Origin: Cladocopium goreaui
Taxonomy: Eukaryota > Sar > Dinophyceae > Suessiales > Symbiodiniaceae
Reading direction: 5' to 3'
Assembly: GCA_947184155.2 (NCBI GenBank)
Contig: CAMXCT020002668.1
Location: 506,214-570,213 of the forward strand
Length of the DNA stretch: 64,000 bases
Part shown: one piece after another, positions 41,284 to 52,536 of the stretch
Position numbering within the stretch: position 1 is the stretch's first letter
Layout of the letters: each line of letters opens with the position of its first letter
Notes under the pieces: model-generated
The model's input: only the letters and a program-made list of their open reading frames with translations
Told to the model about the DNA's origin: nothing
The model's database searches: none
Translations under genes and position numbers: made by a program

Positions 41284-41722
41284 CTGGGTTGGTTTTCGGG
41301 TTGATGGCATTAACGGCAATTGAGATTTGAATTACTGGATATACAGGAAAGTCTGCAGGAAACGATGGTTTTACCATGTTTTACCCACCATTTTGGTGGT
41401 TGTTTTCCGGCATCTCATCCTTCGATTCTGGCATTTTTCATCAGTTTGAATCAACAAAGACTGGCAGCTGAAGCAACGGGAACAACCGGATTTAAGATAA
41501 ATGGCGATTTGAAACAAACAACAAGATAGGGTGTTTTTTTAAAAAAAAATAAGAACACGAGTGGGAAAACTCGAAAATAGTGTATATATGCGATATGACA
41601 GCAAAATGCAGGTGGGGGTGCAGCAAACATCATTAGAAATATAAAGCCAGCATAGCAATAGTGAATTCAAATGGACCTGTAACCAAAAGGACTATCACGA
41701 GCCAGAGGATAAAAATAGAAAA

Positions 41723-41840
41723 TACCATCTGGTTATTTAACAGTTCGCCATGGAAAATCACCATGCTATCAAGAACGGCAAACCCATCTATTTCTATGGA
41801 CCATGGCTACCATGGCTATGTTAGTCATAACCAGAGGTTA
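41723..41840. mobile_element. TACCCTCTGG-family MITE
   Basis: TACCATCTGGTTATTTAACA left, TTAGTCATAACCAGAGGTTA right. A further fragment with its own CCAGAGGGTA end lies at 41,880-41,940. Confidence 0.88.
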
Positions 41841-41992
41841 AATCCCATTAGATCACCATTAAACCACCACAAGAATCACCCATTTTCCATGCCTTTGATA
41901 GCTTTAAATCAACATAACTATGAAAAATCACCAGAGGGTACCCTCGATCTCCGGCGATTTCTCCAGGATCAACATAAGATTTTTCACCAACA

Positions 41993-42140
41993 CTTACCCA
42001 AAACGGTGATTTAACGTTTTGCGAACTGGAAAATGACACATGTTTCCATAGATGTTATCGTTGACTTACATTGATTTACCCATTCATTCAAAATGGTGGA
42101 TCTTTCCAGTTCGTTATGTCAACGCCTGCCAGGCCGGGTA
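41993..42140. mobile_element. TACCCTCTGG-family MITE, type II
   Basis: CTTACCCAAAACGGTGATTT left part and TTCCAGTTCGTTATGTCAAC ... CCAGGCCGGGTA right end. It borders the CCCATTAAA satellite. Confidence 0.7.
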
Positions 42141-42601
42141 AGTCCCATTAAACCACCATAAAATCCCATTCAATCCCAATAAATCCCATTAAACCACCAT
42201 TAAATCCCATTAAACCCCATTAAAATCCCATTAAAATCCCATTAAAATCCATTAAAATCCCATTAAAATCCCATTAAACCACCATTAAATCCCATTAAAG
42301 TCTCATTAAATCCCATTAAATCACCATTAAACACAATTGAATCCCATTAAACCACCATTAAATCCCATTAAAATCCCATTAAATCCCATTAAATCACCAT
42401 TAAACACAATTGAATCCCATTAAACCACCATTAAATCCCATTAAAATCCCATTAAACCCCATTAAAATCCCATTAAAATCCATTAAAATCCCATTAAAAT
42501 CCCATTTTCCCATTATATAAACCACCATTAAAATCCCATTAAAACCACCATTAAATCCCAATAAATCCCATTAAACCACAATTAAATCCCAATAAATCCC
42601 A
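42141..42601. repeat. Minisatellite (ATTAAAATCCC / ATTAAACCACC)
   Basis: About 40 units of 10-12 bp, bounded on both sides by MITE right ends. The motif also occurs singly in the 41.8-kb MITE fragment (AAATCCCATTAGATCACCAT), so it appears to be an expansion of MITE-internal sequence. Confidence 0.92.
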
Positions 42602-42698
42602 TTAAAAAAAGCTATTGAAAATGGCCATAGAAATAGTGGATTTACCCGTTAATAGCATGGTGATTTTCCAGTTCGCTATGTTAAATTACCAGAGGGTA
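42602..42698. mobile_element. TACCCTCTGG-family MITE, right part
   Basis: AAAAAAAGCTATTGAAAATG ... GCTATGTTAAATTACCAGAGGGTA. The left end is replaced by the satellite. Confidence 0.85.
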
Positions 42699-43005
42699 AT
42701 CCAGATTATGGCACTATGGTTTTTGAATGATTTTCCCTATGAACATGGTCCCCCATTTCATTTAAACTGACAAAAATCCTCGGTGAAACATTGCTACCCA
42801 GTGGCCAACAAGAGCTTAAGATCGCCCAGTCCCGGGTTCAGGACCCTGGCAGGCATGGTTTTGTTTGCGCGACTGTCTAAGGAAGGTGGACAGGGTATTA
42901 AGGAAGATAGGGAAAAAAAACACATGTTCACCTGATCAGGCAGTGGGAAGACTCACTGCAGGAGAGCATCCCAGTAAATTTGATTGACATGTGCATCTGG
43001 CAAAT

Positions 43006-43122
43006 TACCCTCTGGTAAACTAACAGTTTGCTATTGAAAATGGCCCATTTATAGATGGTTTACCTATTAAAAATTGTGATTTTCCAGTTCGCTATGTTAG
43101 TCATTACCTGGCGAATTACCAG
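43006..43122. mobile_element. TACCCTCTGG-family MITE
   Basis: TACCCTCTGGTAAACTAACA left; right end GTCATTACCTGGCGAATTACC is altered. Confidence 0.85.
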
Positions 43123-43254
43123 CTGCAAGTGTTGATTTCCATGGCTGTTTTTTTCGGTTCACATGAGTGACCCCCGGCTATCGTGAACCAAGGTTGGCCA
43201 TGTATCAGGTGGTTGCATTTCCATATTTCTCAGGCTGTATGATTATGTACATAT

Positions 43255-43475
43255 ATGTATGTGTATATAAACACATTTATATATATATATACACATACAT
43301 GTGTATGTATGTATAAATGCATACATATGTGTATATATATATATGTGTATATATATATATGTGTGTGTGTGTGTACATGCATGCATGTATATGTATAGAC
43401 GTATTTATGTATCTATGTATGTATATATATATATATGTACATATACATATAACTCATATAACTATAAAATATACA
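43255..43475. repeat. TA/TATG microsatellite region
   Basis: Long (TA)n, (TATG)n and (TG)n runs; Tyr/Ile-rich frames are translations of these. Confidence 0.9.
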
Positions 43476-43545
43476 TAGTAGATTGTTATAGTACATCCAT
43501 ATATTTCACGGGATCCTAAAAACTATCCCCAGACGTCCCCAGGTC

Positions 43546-43591
43546 ACGCCAGCTGAGCCCCGTGCTGCAGCAAAACCGTGTATGTACCGAC
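43546..43591 (-). CDS. Possible exon
   Basis: Acceptor GGCCCCCAG|GTCGGT; reads VGTYTVLLQHGAQLA to TGA. Short; the 3' border is uncertain. Confidence 0.35.
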
Positions 43592-43640
43592 CTGGGGGCC
43601 ATCGGAACTCCAACGGTGAAATTGGTCAATGGGAATTCCA

Positions 43641-43737
43641 GCATCCTAAAATGGAGGTACTGTACCATATATAAGGCCATATTTGTGGTGATATTCACTT
43701 ACATAGGCCTTGGTAGGTACCTCCAATTTAGGAACCT
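43641..43737. mobile_element. Third MITE family (TGGAGGTAC...GTACCTCCA)
   Basis: CCTAAAATGGAGGTAC at the left is mirrored by GTACCTCCAATTTAGG at the right. The interior ATAAGGCCATATTTGTGG / TTACATAGGCCTT occurs inverted at 52,157-52,268. Confidence 0.75.
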
Positions 43738-43852
43738 GAGTCATGGCCAGTGAGTTTACCAAGCTACCTGGGACGTAGCTTAGACGTGAGATCATGGGAT
43801 GAATTTCAGTCCAATCTGGATTCAAACTCTGCGAGAACTCGGTGAACAGGAT

Positions 43853-43953
43853 TACCCGGCCTGGTAAACGTTTACATCACGAACTGGAAAATCCACTATT
43901 TCGACTGGGCCATGTTCAATAAAAAAAGCTATGTAAACGTTTACCAGAGGGTA
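43853..43953. mobile_element. TACCCTCTGG-family MITE, type II
   Basis: TACCCGGCCTGGTAAACGTT left, ATGTAAACGTTTACCAGAGGGTA right. Confidence 0.92.
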
Positions 43954-44233
43954 GAAAATGGACATTCCAAAAATTAGAGTAGACTGACCCATTCCTCCAT
44001 GTTTTTTTTGAGCCTGAACACATAGTGATGGTCGACCTAAAAGAAAACATCTCAAGCCAAAAAAAAGGTGAACACATCGACTTTTTTCATCCACCAATGA
44101 TCTGATGCCTGGGATGATCTCTCGAGTTTTTGCAGCAAAAAATGCGTAAATGTTCTTGAACATATATGGATATGCATTAATATGATTATTAATATCAGTA
44201 TATTATATACCGTAGAGCATAAATCTATGTGCA

Positions 44234-44352
44234 AATATATATATATATAATATATATAATATATAATATATATATAATATAATATATATATAATATAATA
44301 TATATATATAATATAATATATATATAATATAATATAATATATATATATATAT
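44234..44352. repeat. TA microsatellite
   Basis: (TA)n with AATATA interruptions. Confidence 0.92.
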
Positions 44353-44502
44353 CAGCCACATCCATATCTAGGTGGAATATGATATGTTGAGAACGATTGG
44401 GATACACCAGTCACTTGCCACGTACATCCCCTAACTTCAGGGCGCCAGTTCCAGAGTTTTTAGGGGGATGTCCATAAAGCCCATTCCGGGGAAAATGATG
44501 GA

Positions 44503-44620
44503 TACCCTCTGGTAAACATACCAAAAGCTATTGAAAATGGTGATAGAAATAGTGAGTTGTCCCATTAATAGCATGGTGGATCTTTCCAGTTCGTTATGTA
44601 AACGTTTACCAGGCCGGGTA
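44503..44620. mobile_element. TACCCTCTGG-family MITE, type II
   Basis: TACCCTCTGGTAAACATACC left, TATGTAAACGTTTACCAGGCCGGGTA right. Confidence 0.92.
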
Positions 44621-44690
44621 CTTTCATGGTGGTTTTTACACATCTTTCTGATCAACGGTTTACCCTGGGGTAAACCACGCGGGTCCTCAC

Positions 44691-44729
44691 CTTGCCGCCC
44701 GCCGTCAAGTTGCCAGCGTCCGCAACCAC
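44691..44729 (-). CDS. Micro-exon (39 bp)
   Basis: Acceptor TTCCCCAG|GTGGTT and donor GGCAAG|GTGAGG. Phase 0, reading VVADAGNLTAGGK. Both splice sites are strong, and it is an isolated GC island. Confidence 0.55.
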
Positions 44730-44995
44730 CTGGGGAACCACATGGCGTCCGATCACGGAACCAAATGAGCCATGGTCAATACTCACTATATGGTTGATGG
44801 TCATCCCATCCATAATAAGGATCCTTATAATGGGTATTATAAATCCCTATGAACCATTGGATGACTAGCCCCGTTTTTAATGGTTATTAACCATGAGTAT
44901 TGACCACGGAACCAAATGGGGATGTTCCAGCAAGCCGTCTCAATGATTTCCAGAGGGCACATTCTTTGGAACCTCATTGGGCTGGGGGTTTTCAT

Positions 44996-45231
44996 TTAGT
45001 TACTAAGCAGCCATTGTAGCCGGTGTAACCAATCAGCCATTTTAATAGGATTGTTCGTTTCAGAATGATTCGGATGAAGGATGAAATCATTTTCGCAGAG
45101 ACGGACATTTGCTAAAAAAGGCTTCGAAGCTTTAAACCCACTGGCTCTGACGAGTCTTGAGCCGATTAGATCCTTACAAAAACGTATCAGATCGCTGACC
45201 AACGGCACACTTACATCCCTTTCCGTAAGAC
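44996..45231 (-). CDS. Probable 3'-terminal exon (~78 codons)
   Basis: The acceptor is a pyrimidine-rich tract ending TTCTTCATTCAAG at 45,232. It reads GLTERDVSVPLVSDLIRFCK then GFKASKPFLANVRLCENDFI and ends IKMADWLHRLQWLLSN. Open to a stop at 44,996. No family recognised. Confidence 0.4.
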
Positions 45232-45365
45232 CTTGAATGAAGAAAAGAGAATGTGTAAGGCCTAGGAAATCTACTCCAAGCATGGTGGTAGGTACTATAC
45301 TAGTGATATATGGCCTCCAGGGCCACGGATGGTCAATCACTATGTTTTAGCAGGATATAGATATG

Positions 45366-45460
45366 GTTGCTTCCCAAAATGGGGGTACCCCCCAAATCTT
45401 CCAAGTCATGGATGACCTGCTTAGTATTGAAACCTATGTTGTTGGGGATACCCCCGACAC
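45366..45460. repeat. Interspersed repeat, second copy
   Basis: Matches 40,105-40,200 (CCAAATCTTCCAAGTCATGG, TAGTATTGAAAC, TTGGGGATACCCCC). Confidence 0.6.
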
Positions 45461-45504
45461 GGCTAACACTCTGGCTGCCCGGACAGCGCCGGTCACATCG
45501 TATG
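45452..45504 (-). CDS. Short exon
   Basis: Acceptor ATCGTGCAG and donor TCGGGG|GTATCC. It reads YDVTGAVRAARVLAVSG. The donor lies inside the terminal GGGGATACCCCC of the neighbouring repeat. Confidence 0.45.
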
Positions 45505-46159
45505 CTGCACGATAGTAGGCCGTCACCTAGATGTCATGTGAAATGTTGTGTATGTTATGTGTGTTATGTTACGTATTATATGCATTGTATGACTGTTTTG
45601 CATGTTTTTGCCAGCGGACCAAAAATTGTGCTCGTAAAAGGCACGTTTTTGCTAGCGTGTGTTCGCAGGTCATGAAGGGGCGGGGTGGGGTGGGAGGGGG
45701 GGGCATGTTAACGTTCCTTGTACTTCTTCCGCTTCATGTTGTTACGCTGCACAGATGTCTGGTAGCGTTGCTTCGCTGTATACATGTTGCTTTGCTGAAT
45801 ATATGCATGTATATATATATATATATGTGAATCTGCATACCCATCTCCAGCAAAAACAAATTCAACGCTGAAGCGCCTGCTTTGAAAAGAAGGAAAGAAA
45901 AAGCCTGTCAACATGCCCCAATGAAATGAATCCAAAACCCACACGAAACGCGAATCTTGCCAAATTCTCGCGCGAGAATTTGGCACAATTCGGCTTGCAG
46001 AAATGTATGTTTCGCCATGGCGAAAATAGTATTTTTTTTGAAAAACGTTGTTTTTACGAGCACGGTTTCCGGTCCGCCGGGATGTTTTTGTATATGATGT
46101 CTATGATGTATGTTATGTATGTTATGTATGTACTGTATGTTATGTATATCATATGTATA

Positions 46160-46270
46160 TCATATGTATGTCTGTTTATATACATATATATATATACATA
46201 TTATGTAATATGTATATATCTCTATTTGTATGTATGTGTATGTGTGTTTGTAGGTATTATATATATATGA
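46160..46270. repeat. TATG/TA microsatellite
   Basis: Alternating TATG, TA and TGTG runs from about 46,100. Another TA run lies at 46,408-46,465. Confidence 0.85.
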
Positions 46271-47216
46271 AAGATTTATACATTATTCATGTATTTTATT
46301 CATAATTGGTAGCTACTCATGGTTTGGGGTCTCGGTCTCTTGTCTTTGGCCCAGATGTTCTTGCATCTGTTTATCATGTTTAGTTCGAACATTACAATTG
46401 ACCCACACATATATATATATATATACAATATATATATATATGTATATATATATATTATATATAGGATATCAGTCACAAATAAAGTTCTGGATGGGGATAT
46501 ACATAACCCGAAAGTGGAGTATTCACCTCTTGACTGGAGTGCAAGAACCCAGATATTTGGAGCAGTCTCCATCGTAGACCCCCTCGCTGAGAACCCAGGC
46601 ATGAGTCAGCAAACCGGCGAGCGATACCTAGGGCGAAGCTTGCGCCACGTTGCGCCGATGCACCGAAGGATGGTGATGACTTGGAAAAGTTTGGGAAAAA
46701 AAGCCTACAGGTTTCAAACCTCATTTTCCACTCTAAAATCGATTCAAAATGGCTTCAACCTGTGGTCTTGCCACTTGGCTGAGACGCCCGGACAAGTCGC
46801 AGCATGGCGTGTGGCGCGGAACCGAATCCCCAAGGTTTGCAGAACATAAAATCGGTCACCCTCTCGAGCAGAGCACTGCGGTGCCAGCGAGAACCCAATG
46901 AGGTAAGATGACCAGAGGTACTTTATGTCGTTGGTGTAGGTTTTACCCACCAAAAAAAGTGTTTTGGGGTTGCCATTGTGTACCAAGGTTTTGTAAAGTG
47001 CGGGAAAATCTTTATGAATATGTATGAATCAATCAAACTGTGTAGGAATTTGGGACATCTATGCAAGTGCATCGTGCATTCCAATGGTGTGTGAAAGGAT
47101 GGATGCTCCAATGCTCCATAGCAACTGGATAGCAAGCATGAAATGGTGTGCCATGGACAAGTTACACTGCTTAATATGGCTTATGTCATCCATCCAATGG
47201 AAATTCACTACAGCTA
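46270..47216. other. Stretch without a supported gene
   Basis: A 176-codon plus frame (46,319-46,849) and a minus frame over 46,473-46,724 overlap. Both include the TA repeat or lack splice support, and I cannot choose between them. Confidence 0.35.
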
Positions 47217-47328
47217 TACTCTGGTAAACGTTCACGTAACAAACTGGAAAATCACCAATGTTCATGGGTAAATCCACTATTTTTATGACCATGTTCAAGT
47301 TCGCAAACTCTTAGTTTACCAGAGGGTA
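47217..47328. mobile_element. TACCCTCTGG-family MITE, type II
   Basis: TACTCTGGTAAACGTTCACG left, TTAGTTTACCAGAGGGTA right. Confidence 0.88.
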
Positions 47329-47630
47329 ATGGATGACCATCCCGCTATGGCCCTATGGCTATATCAAGCATGGCACATGTGGGTGACCCCGGAACAGGTT
47401 GAACAGATGGCAAGCGCCATTTTTGGATAGCAGCTATGAAAGACCAATTAATACATATGAAAAATGCCATAAATACATATAAATACCATCCATAAGTTTC
47501 ACAGTTCACTTTCCAGTTTCAAAATATTTCAAAATCAATCAGCAATGTCTTGATCACTCATCAAACATATCCAACTGCGGGGCGCAGCGGTGCAGCGGCG
47601 CGGCGCAGCTTGTTACCCCTGGGGTCCAAA

Positions 47631-47656
47631 CAGGTAATCGATCTGCCCCAGGAAAC
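47631..47656 (-). CDS. Candidate second exon of Mei2-like RNA-binding protein
   Basis: After TTCAGCAG the minus strand reads FLGQIDYLFGPQ, which fits the G-F-x-G-x-(Y/I)-D-(F/Y)-L block that follows the first helix in Mei2-type RRMs. The expected LPxD continuation is absent, so the gene may be diverged or broken. Confidence 0.35.
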
Positions 47657-47857
47657 CTGCTGAATGCAACCTCAGCAGGCTGAACCACACCCTCAACCTT
47701 GACTTCCTTGACCTTTTCCGGGAAAAAGTAAGAGTATCCAAGATTCTCCAAGTACCAAACAGTGAGTGCCGTCTTGCCGTCTTGCACCCATGTTTTAAGA
47801 ATGGGCGGCTCACCAGCCAGAAGCCTGGGAAATCTCCAAATCGGGTCGACCAAAAAC

Positions 47858-48001
47858 CCGTCGAGGTGCTGGTCAATGAGCATCTGCCTGGAGTACTTGT
47901 TCGGGATGTTCCGAAGCATGATGGTGGTATAATTCGCCTGCGCCAACGACAACGGCCGACACCCAAAATACCCAGTTCGCCTGCCTTTTGGTGACCGGGA
48001 C
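47858..48001 (-). CDS. Mei2-like RNA-recognition motif exon
   Basis: Acceptor CCCTTCCAG, a 144-bp exon with a GT donor at CGACGG|GTTTTT. It encodes a basic stretch, then ANYTTIMLRNIPNKYSRQML and IDQHLD, the first strand and helix of the C-terminal RRM of Mei2-like proteins (T-T-x-M-L-R-N-I-P-N-K-Y). This domain binds RNA in meiosis and differentiation regulators and is expanded in dinoflagellates. The rest of the RRM must lie in further exons; one candidate is 47,631-47,656. The in-frame continuation past the donor is intron. Confidence 0.7.
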
Positions 48002-48141
48002 CTGGAAGGGATCATTTAATGCCGGGCATTGAAAAAAAAAACAAATGAACCTAGAAGAACCAAAGAATTTCTCCCAGTTTGAGAGAAACATACTAAAACT
48101 CAACTTTTTACTTACTCTCTCTTTGGTTTCAAAGGTTTCAC

Positions 48142-48223
48142 TCCATCCCACTCGACCAATCATTCGCCTCGTCGTCCTTCTTTCTGGTCTGCTTGCCGGT
48201 CTTTGCACCTCGGCTGGTCGCCC
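48142..48223 (-). CDS. Possible upstream exon of the Mei2-like gene
   Basis: After TTTTCTGAG the strand reads GRPAEVQRPASRPERRTTRR or, in another frame, a Lys/Arg-rich TGKQTRKKDDEANDWSS. Either would fit the disordered region N-terminal to the RRM. Frame is ambiguous. Confidence 0.25.
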
Positions 48224-48409
48224 CTCAGAAAATGTCTCCCCATTTGCTGTGGAAAAGGATGATTCAATTTGGAGAGCCATCAATTTTCTGGAGAAACTCG
48301 TGTTTTAACCATAGGATTCATCATCATGGTGAAAATGACATCATTTTCACCTGCAAAAAACCCTGGTTTTCCAAAGCGTGGGTTTTAGAAAGATCCGGGT
48401 AACACCTTC

Positions 48410-49112
48410 CGCAGATCCATCGTTTTTTTTTACTGATTCGCCGCCATTAAGGGCACGAGTGATTGGGGACCATCATCCTAACCCCTGTGGTTTTCCAAAC
48501 AGCTTTGTCACCTGATTTGTTTTAGAAAAAAAACTCCTCCATTGATAGCCATTTATGCCATCTACCAATCCACTTATGACCAAAAACACTGTAGTTATAG
48601 CTAAGATCCATTGTCAATCCATGTGGGGGACTTTATATGTTTGTACTATTTATAGATATTGATAGTCATCTACAATCATTTACAGTATACCACTCAATCT
48701 ACATACTGTACCATTCTACCTTTTTATAGAAATGTATAAAAACTGACAGCATTGATAGATGCTATGTATACCATCCGCACCGGTAAATATGTTACAGAAA
48801 TTAGAATTTGGTATAATATTCCATAATTGCCTTCGTAGATATGCATATGTCTATACGCATAGTAGTTCATACCACTTACAGATACTTTAAATGAGGTGGA
48901 TTATAATCAGATAATCATACCCCAAAGAGTCAGATAATCATAGAGTAGTCATACCCCATATAGCCAGATATGTAGAGTTGCTAATAATGACTTTCATCAA
49001 ACCAACCAGATAGTTTATATACTATCTATTTTCATCAAACCAAGTGATACAGTTCGTGACCCATAGCATAATTTGCCACAATTCTCATTTCTACCACTTA
49101 GAGATTTAGAGA
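48410..49112. other. AT-rich stretch, nothing recognised
   Basis: About 700 bp with no GC islands, no inverted-repeat element, and only weak local repeats (CATACCCCA(A/T)A..GCCAGATA at 48,910-48,970). Confidence 0.55.
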
Positions 49113-49217
49113 TAACCTCTGGTAAACTAACATAACCATGGAAAATCACCATTTTTAATGGGAAAATCCACTATAAATCACCATTTTCAATAGCTATTTT
49201 GACATAACCAGAGGGTA
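49113..49217. mobile_element. TACCCTCTGG-family MITE
   Basis: TAACCTCTGGTAAACTAACA left, TTTTGACATAACCAGAGGGTA right. Confidence 0.92.
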
Positions 49218-49249
49218 CTTCAACCGCTCATCTCCCCTGCGCCTGCCAC

Positions 49250-49276
49250 CTTGGTCGGACCCACCGCCGAGGCCAC
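49250..49276 (-). CDS. Micro-exon (27 bp)
   Basis: Acceptor TCGTTCAG|GTGGCC, donor ACCAAG|GTGGCA, phase 0, VASAVGPTK. The frame continues through the donor (VAGAGEMSG), so the 3' border may be later. Confidence 0.4.
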
Positions 49277-49827
49277 CTGAACGAAAGGATAAGTTGTGAC
49301 TGGCTTTCGATAGAGACCCAATCACCCAGAGGGGGTAGGGGATGTTACCCCGATTTACGGCTTTTGCGTGGTTTTAGTATGGTTTAATGTGGTTTAGTAT
49401 GGTCAAATCTATGGATAACTTACTCGTGAATATCTATGGTGAATCGATTAACATCGGAAGATTTCTTGATTCTGGTGAATTTATCTCTATAAATATGTCC
49501 ATTGACAACTCAACTTTGTATTTCGGGACTTTGCCAACAGATTTGCAATCTAAGCATTCTCTCTTGCTAGTAGCTGCTGGTTGAGGTGTGTTCTCTTTGT
49601 GGCTGGATAACTAAACAAAAAGTTACGGTCAATCGATTGATCAAACGGAATAACGGAGTACTAACAGAATCTTACAGGAAACGATGATAAAAAAAATTGC
49701 CCTCAAAGATAGGGAGGTCCGTGTCGTTTTTTTGTTCCGTTCACCTGAAGACGTTTAACACAAGAATCCGTTCACCAAAGGTGAATGTCAAACCTCCAGA
49801 TGTGTAGACCATGTTCCGTTCACCGGA

Positions 49828-49959
49828 ACCATCTGGTTGTGACTAACAGTTCGCGAACTGGAAAATCACCATGGCTATTAAGAACGGTGTTTACCATCTA
49901 TTTCGATTAGGGCCATCGAAAAACCATGGCGAACTGTGAATGTCATAACCAGCTTGGGT
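49828..49959. mobile_element. TACCCTCTGG-family MITE, diverged
   Basis: ACCATCTGGTTGTGACTAAC left, GTCATAACCAGCTTGGGTA right. Same sub-variant as 56,981-57,121. Confidence 0.85.
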
Positions 49960-50276
49960 AATTGGGCGTTATCTTCTGCAACGGATTTGGGGCTTGACCA
50001 GTGAACTTGGAGTGACTGATAGATCTGATAGATCGAAAGGGAGTACCAGTACATCACTTCACAATAATGGGGACCTCCAACTTTGACCAACACTTCGGGA
50101 ATTGAGCTTCAGAATATGTATCACATTGTATAACTGATTGGCAATGAATCAGGTTGAGAGCAATTCAACAAGAAATTGCGGGATTTTCGAACACTACTGG
50201 AGTGGTTTCAACGCAGCTGCCTCGCAGGCAGGGATCAAATACCATCAAATGCTAAGATCCAACAAGGAAACTTGGT

Positions 50277-50392
50277 CCCCTCTGGTAAACATACAAAAAG
50301 CTATTGAAAATGGTGATTTATAGTGGATTTATCATTTATCCATTAAAAATGGTGATTTCCCAGTTCGTTATGTAAACGTTTACCAGAGGGTA
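50277..50392. mobile_element. TACCCTCTGG-family MITE, type II
   Basis: CCCCTCTGGTAAACATACAA left, TATGTAAACGTTTACCAGAGGGTA right. Confidence 0.92.
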
Positions 50393-50760
50393 AATATCAA
50401 CTTTGGATGAATAAACCCTGGTTGATGAATGACAGGGGAAAGCAAACAAACCACTTCGCCAAAATATCCTCCAGCTTATTACCTTCAGTAAACTGACACA
50501 GATATGGAAAATCTACCCGAATGTATATAGATCATGTCCAAATGAGAAAACTCTTCGATTTCCATAGCTACATCATGGATTCATGGTCTACTACTGGCGG
50601 CGATGTGTCAAGTTAGATTTTGAGTGTTGAAATCCCCATAAAATCCCAGTGGCTTATGGCTTTTGATGATTAATTGAGCCACAAGCCACAGTGGATGCTT
50701 GAGCCACCAAAATGCTGCTGAAAACCCAGCATTTTGCCGCGCGCAAAATCGCGGCCGCGC

Positions 50761-50806
50761 CTCATTGCCAGTGAGGATGCCCAGACCGGGAACATTGCCG
50801 TAGGAC
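50761..50806 (-). CDS. Short exon
   Basis: Acceptor GCGTTCAG|G and GC donor AATGAG|GCGCGG. It reads SYGNVPGLGILTGNE. GC island in AT-rich DNA. Confidence 0.5.
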
Positions 50807-51746
50807 CTGAACGCGACAGGGAATGCCAACCCGGGATGCCATTTTTCCATGGAAAAATGTACCTTTTTTTATGGAAAAACGTGGAAAAGTTGATTTTATT
50901 CCATTTGAAGACGGTTCTCAACATGTTCATCATGTATTCTCCATCAAAATGTCAAGAAGTCCATCATGTTCGAATCAACATATGTGTTTCCATGGGAAGT
51001 CTCCTAAAAACGGAGCTTTTAAAGGCAAAAATCATCGAGATGAAATTGTAATTTTCCAGCAAGCCATGGTTGATTATATACACCCCGGTAACCACAAAAA
51101 ACTTGGGATTAAACCATTGAGAATTGAGATTCAATATGAGTTAACCATTCTATATGCAGATTAGCATGGTTTAGCTCTCAATATTTGGGGATGCCCCAAA
51201 AAATGCTAGCAATCCCATCCTCAACCAAATGCATTCTCCAATAGACCAACAATTCGATCCAATACTAAACTAGGCTTTCGGAGGGGGTTATTAGTAGGAA
51301 GGGACTCAAACTGACCAGGCCTTTATGGACAGATGCATTTCCCCATTGAACGGATGATTTTGGCGGAACCCGGACCTGCCTTCATTCAACCCTTGGGACC
51401 CTCCTTCTTCTCTGTTAAACTCCAGATGCTGACCCTCTGTTGGTGAATTTCGCATGTTTGGTGGTCCAATCTCCGATTTTTGATGCCTCCCGAAATCCTG
51501 TGGTTTCAATCCTTTCTTGCCAACTCAAAGTAAGTTGGGATCGACGAAGATTCATTTGCGTAACGTACACATCAATTGTGCCTGAAAATGTCGGGATGGA
51601 AACCAAAGAAAAATATAAACATCATATATCAAGATCATATCAATCATATCAAGTTGGTTGGTTGTTATATCTCAATGGTATCTCTATGATATCTCAATGA
51701 TCTTCCCATTGTGGGATGGAAACTCGGCCCCGGGCGCAGGGGTCAC

Positions 51747-51773
51747 CGACATAGGCGTAGCAGTTGTCATCGC
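51747..51773 (-). CDS. Micro-exon (27 bp)
   Basis: Acceptor ACTGCAG|GC, donor TATGTCG|GTGACC. Reads DDNCYAYV, continuing open as GDPC if the donor is later. Confidence 0.4.
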
Positions 51774-52156
51774 CTGCAGTCGGTGCTCAACACCCTGGTC
51801 CCGGAAGGGAAAGAAAAGGGAGCGTCATGCGTCAAACAAGGCAAACAGTAACGATGTTTGTTGAAGTTGGTTTAAGAGTTGTTTTTTTCTAGGCTTCTAA
51901 AAGGTTTTTGTTGAATGATTTTCGTGGAATGAACCAAGCTCCAAGCGGAAAACGGTTGAACTTGTCCAGCCTCGTTGCCATGGATTGTCGGTTTAAGCCA
52001 CATACCAAAAAATAGAGATTGAACCCAGAAAACTTCTGACCTTCAGCAGTTGGTTTAGGGAATTTTTTCACAGGAAAAACCATGGAAAACCCTGCGGTGA
52101 TCCTTTATTAAAAATCATGTGCTTAATCAATGGCCATTTCAGGAACCGATTGATTG

Positions 52157-52268
52157 GAGGTACCTACCATATTTATATCCATATATGAGGCCTATGTTTC
52201 AGGCCTATGTAAGGGAATATCCCCAGAAAATATGGCCTTATATGATTATGGTACTAACGTACCTCCAT
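52157..52268. mobile_element. Third MITE family, second copy
   Basis: GATTGGAGGTACCTACCATA at the left and TGGTACTAACGTACCTCCAT at the right; interior AGGCCTATGTAAGGGAATAT and ATATGGCCTTATAT as in the inverted copy at 43,641. Confidence 0.75.
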
Positions 52269-52389
52269 TGAATCGGCTCCTGAAGATCTCCCATTGACTT
52301 AACCTGAGAATACCTGAGATTGATCCCCCAGCTGACCTCACAGGGTACATCCCCAGTTGTGGGCTTAGAAGCCCCGTAGACTTTAGATT

Positions 52390-52536
52390 TACCCTCTGGT
52401 AAAGTAACATAGCTGTGGAAAATTGCCATTTATAGTTGATTTAGAGTTGATTTATAGTTGATTTATAGTTGATTTATAGTTGATTTACCTGTAAAAAAAG
52501 TGAGTTTCGATAGTTATTTTAGTTTACCAGAGTGTA
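52390..52536. mobile_element. TACCCTCTGG-family MITE with internal expansion
   Basis: TACCCTCTGGTAAAGTAACA left, TTTAGTTTACCAGAGTGTA right. The centre holds five copies of an 11-13 bp TTTATAGTTGA repeat. Confidence 0.9.

Noticed and set aside
46319-46849. 176-codon plus frame
   Set aside because: Its first third is a TA microsatellite translation, and overlapping minus frames are similarly open.
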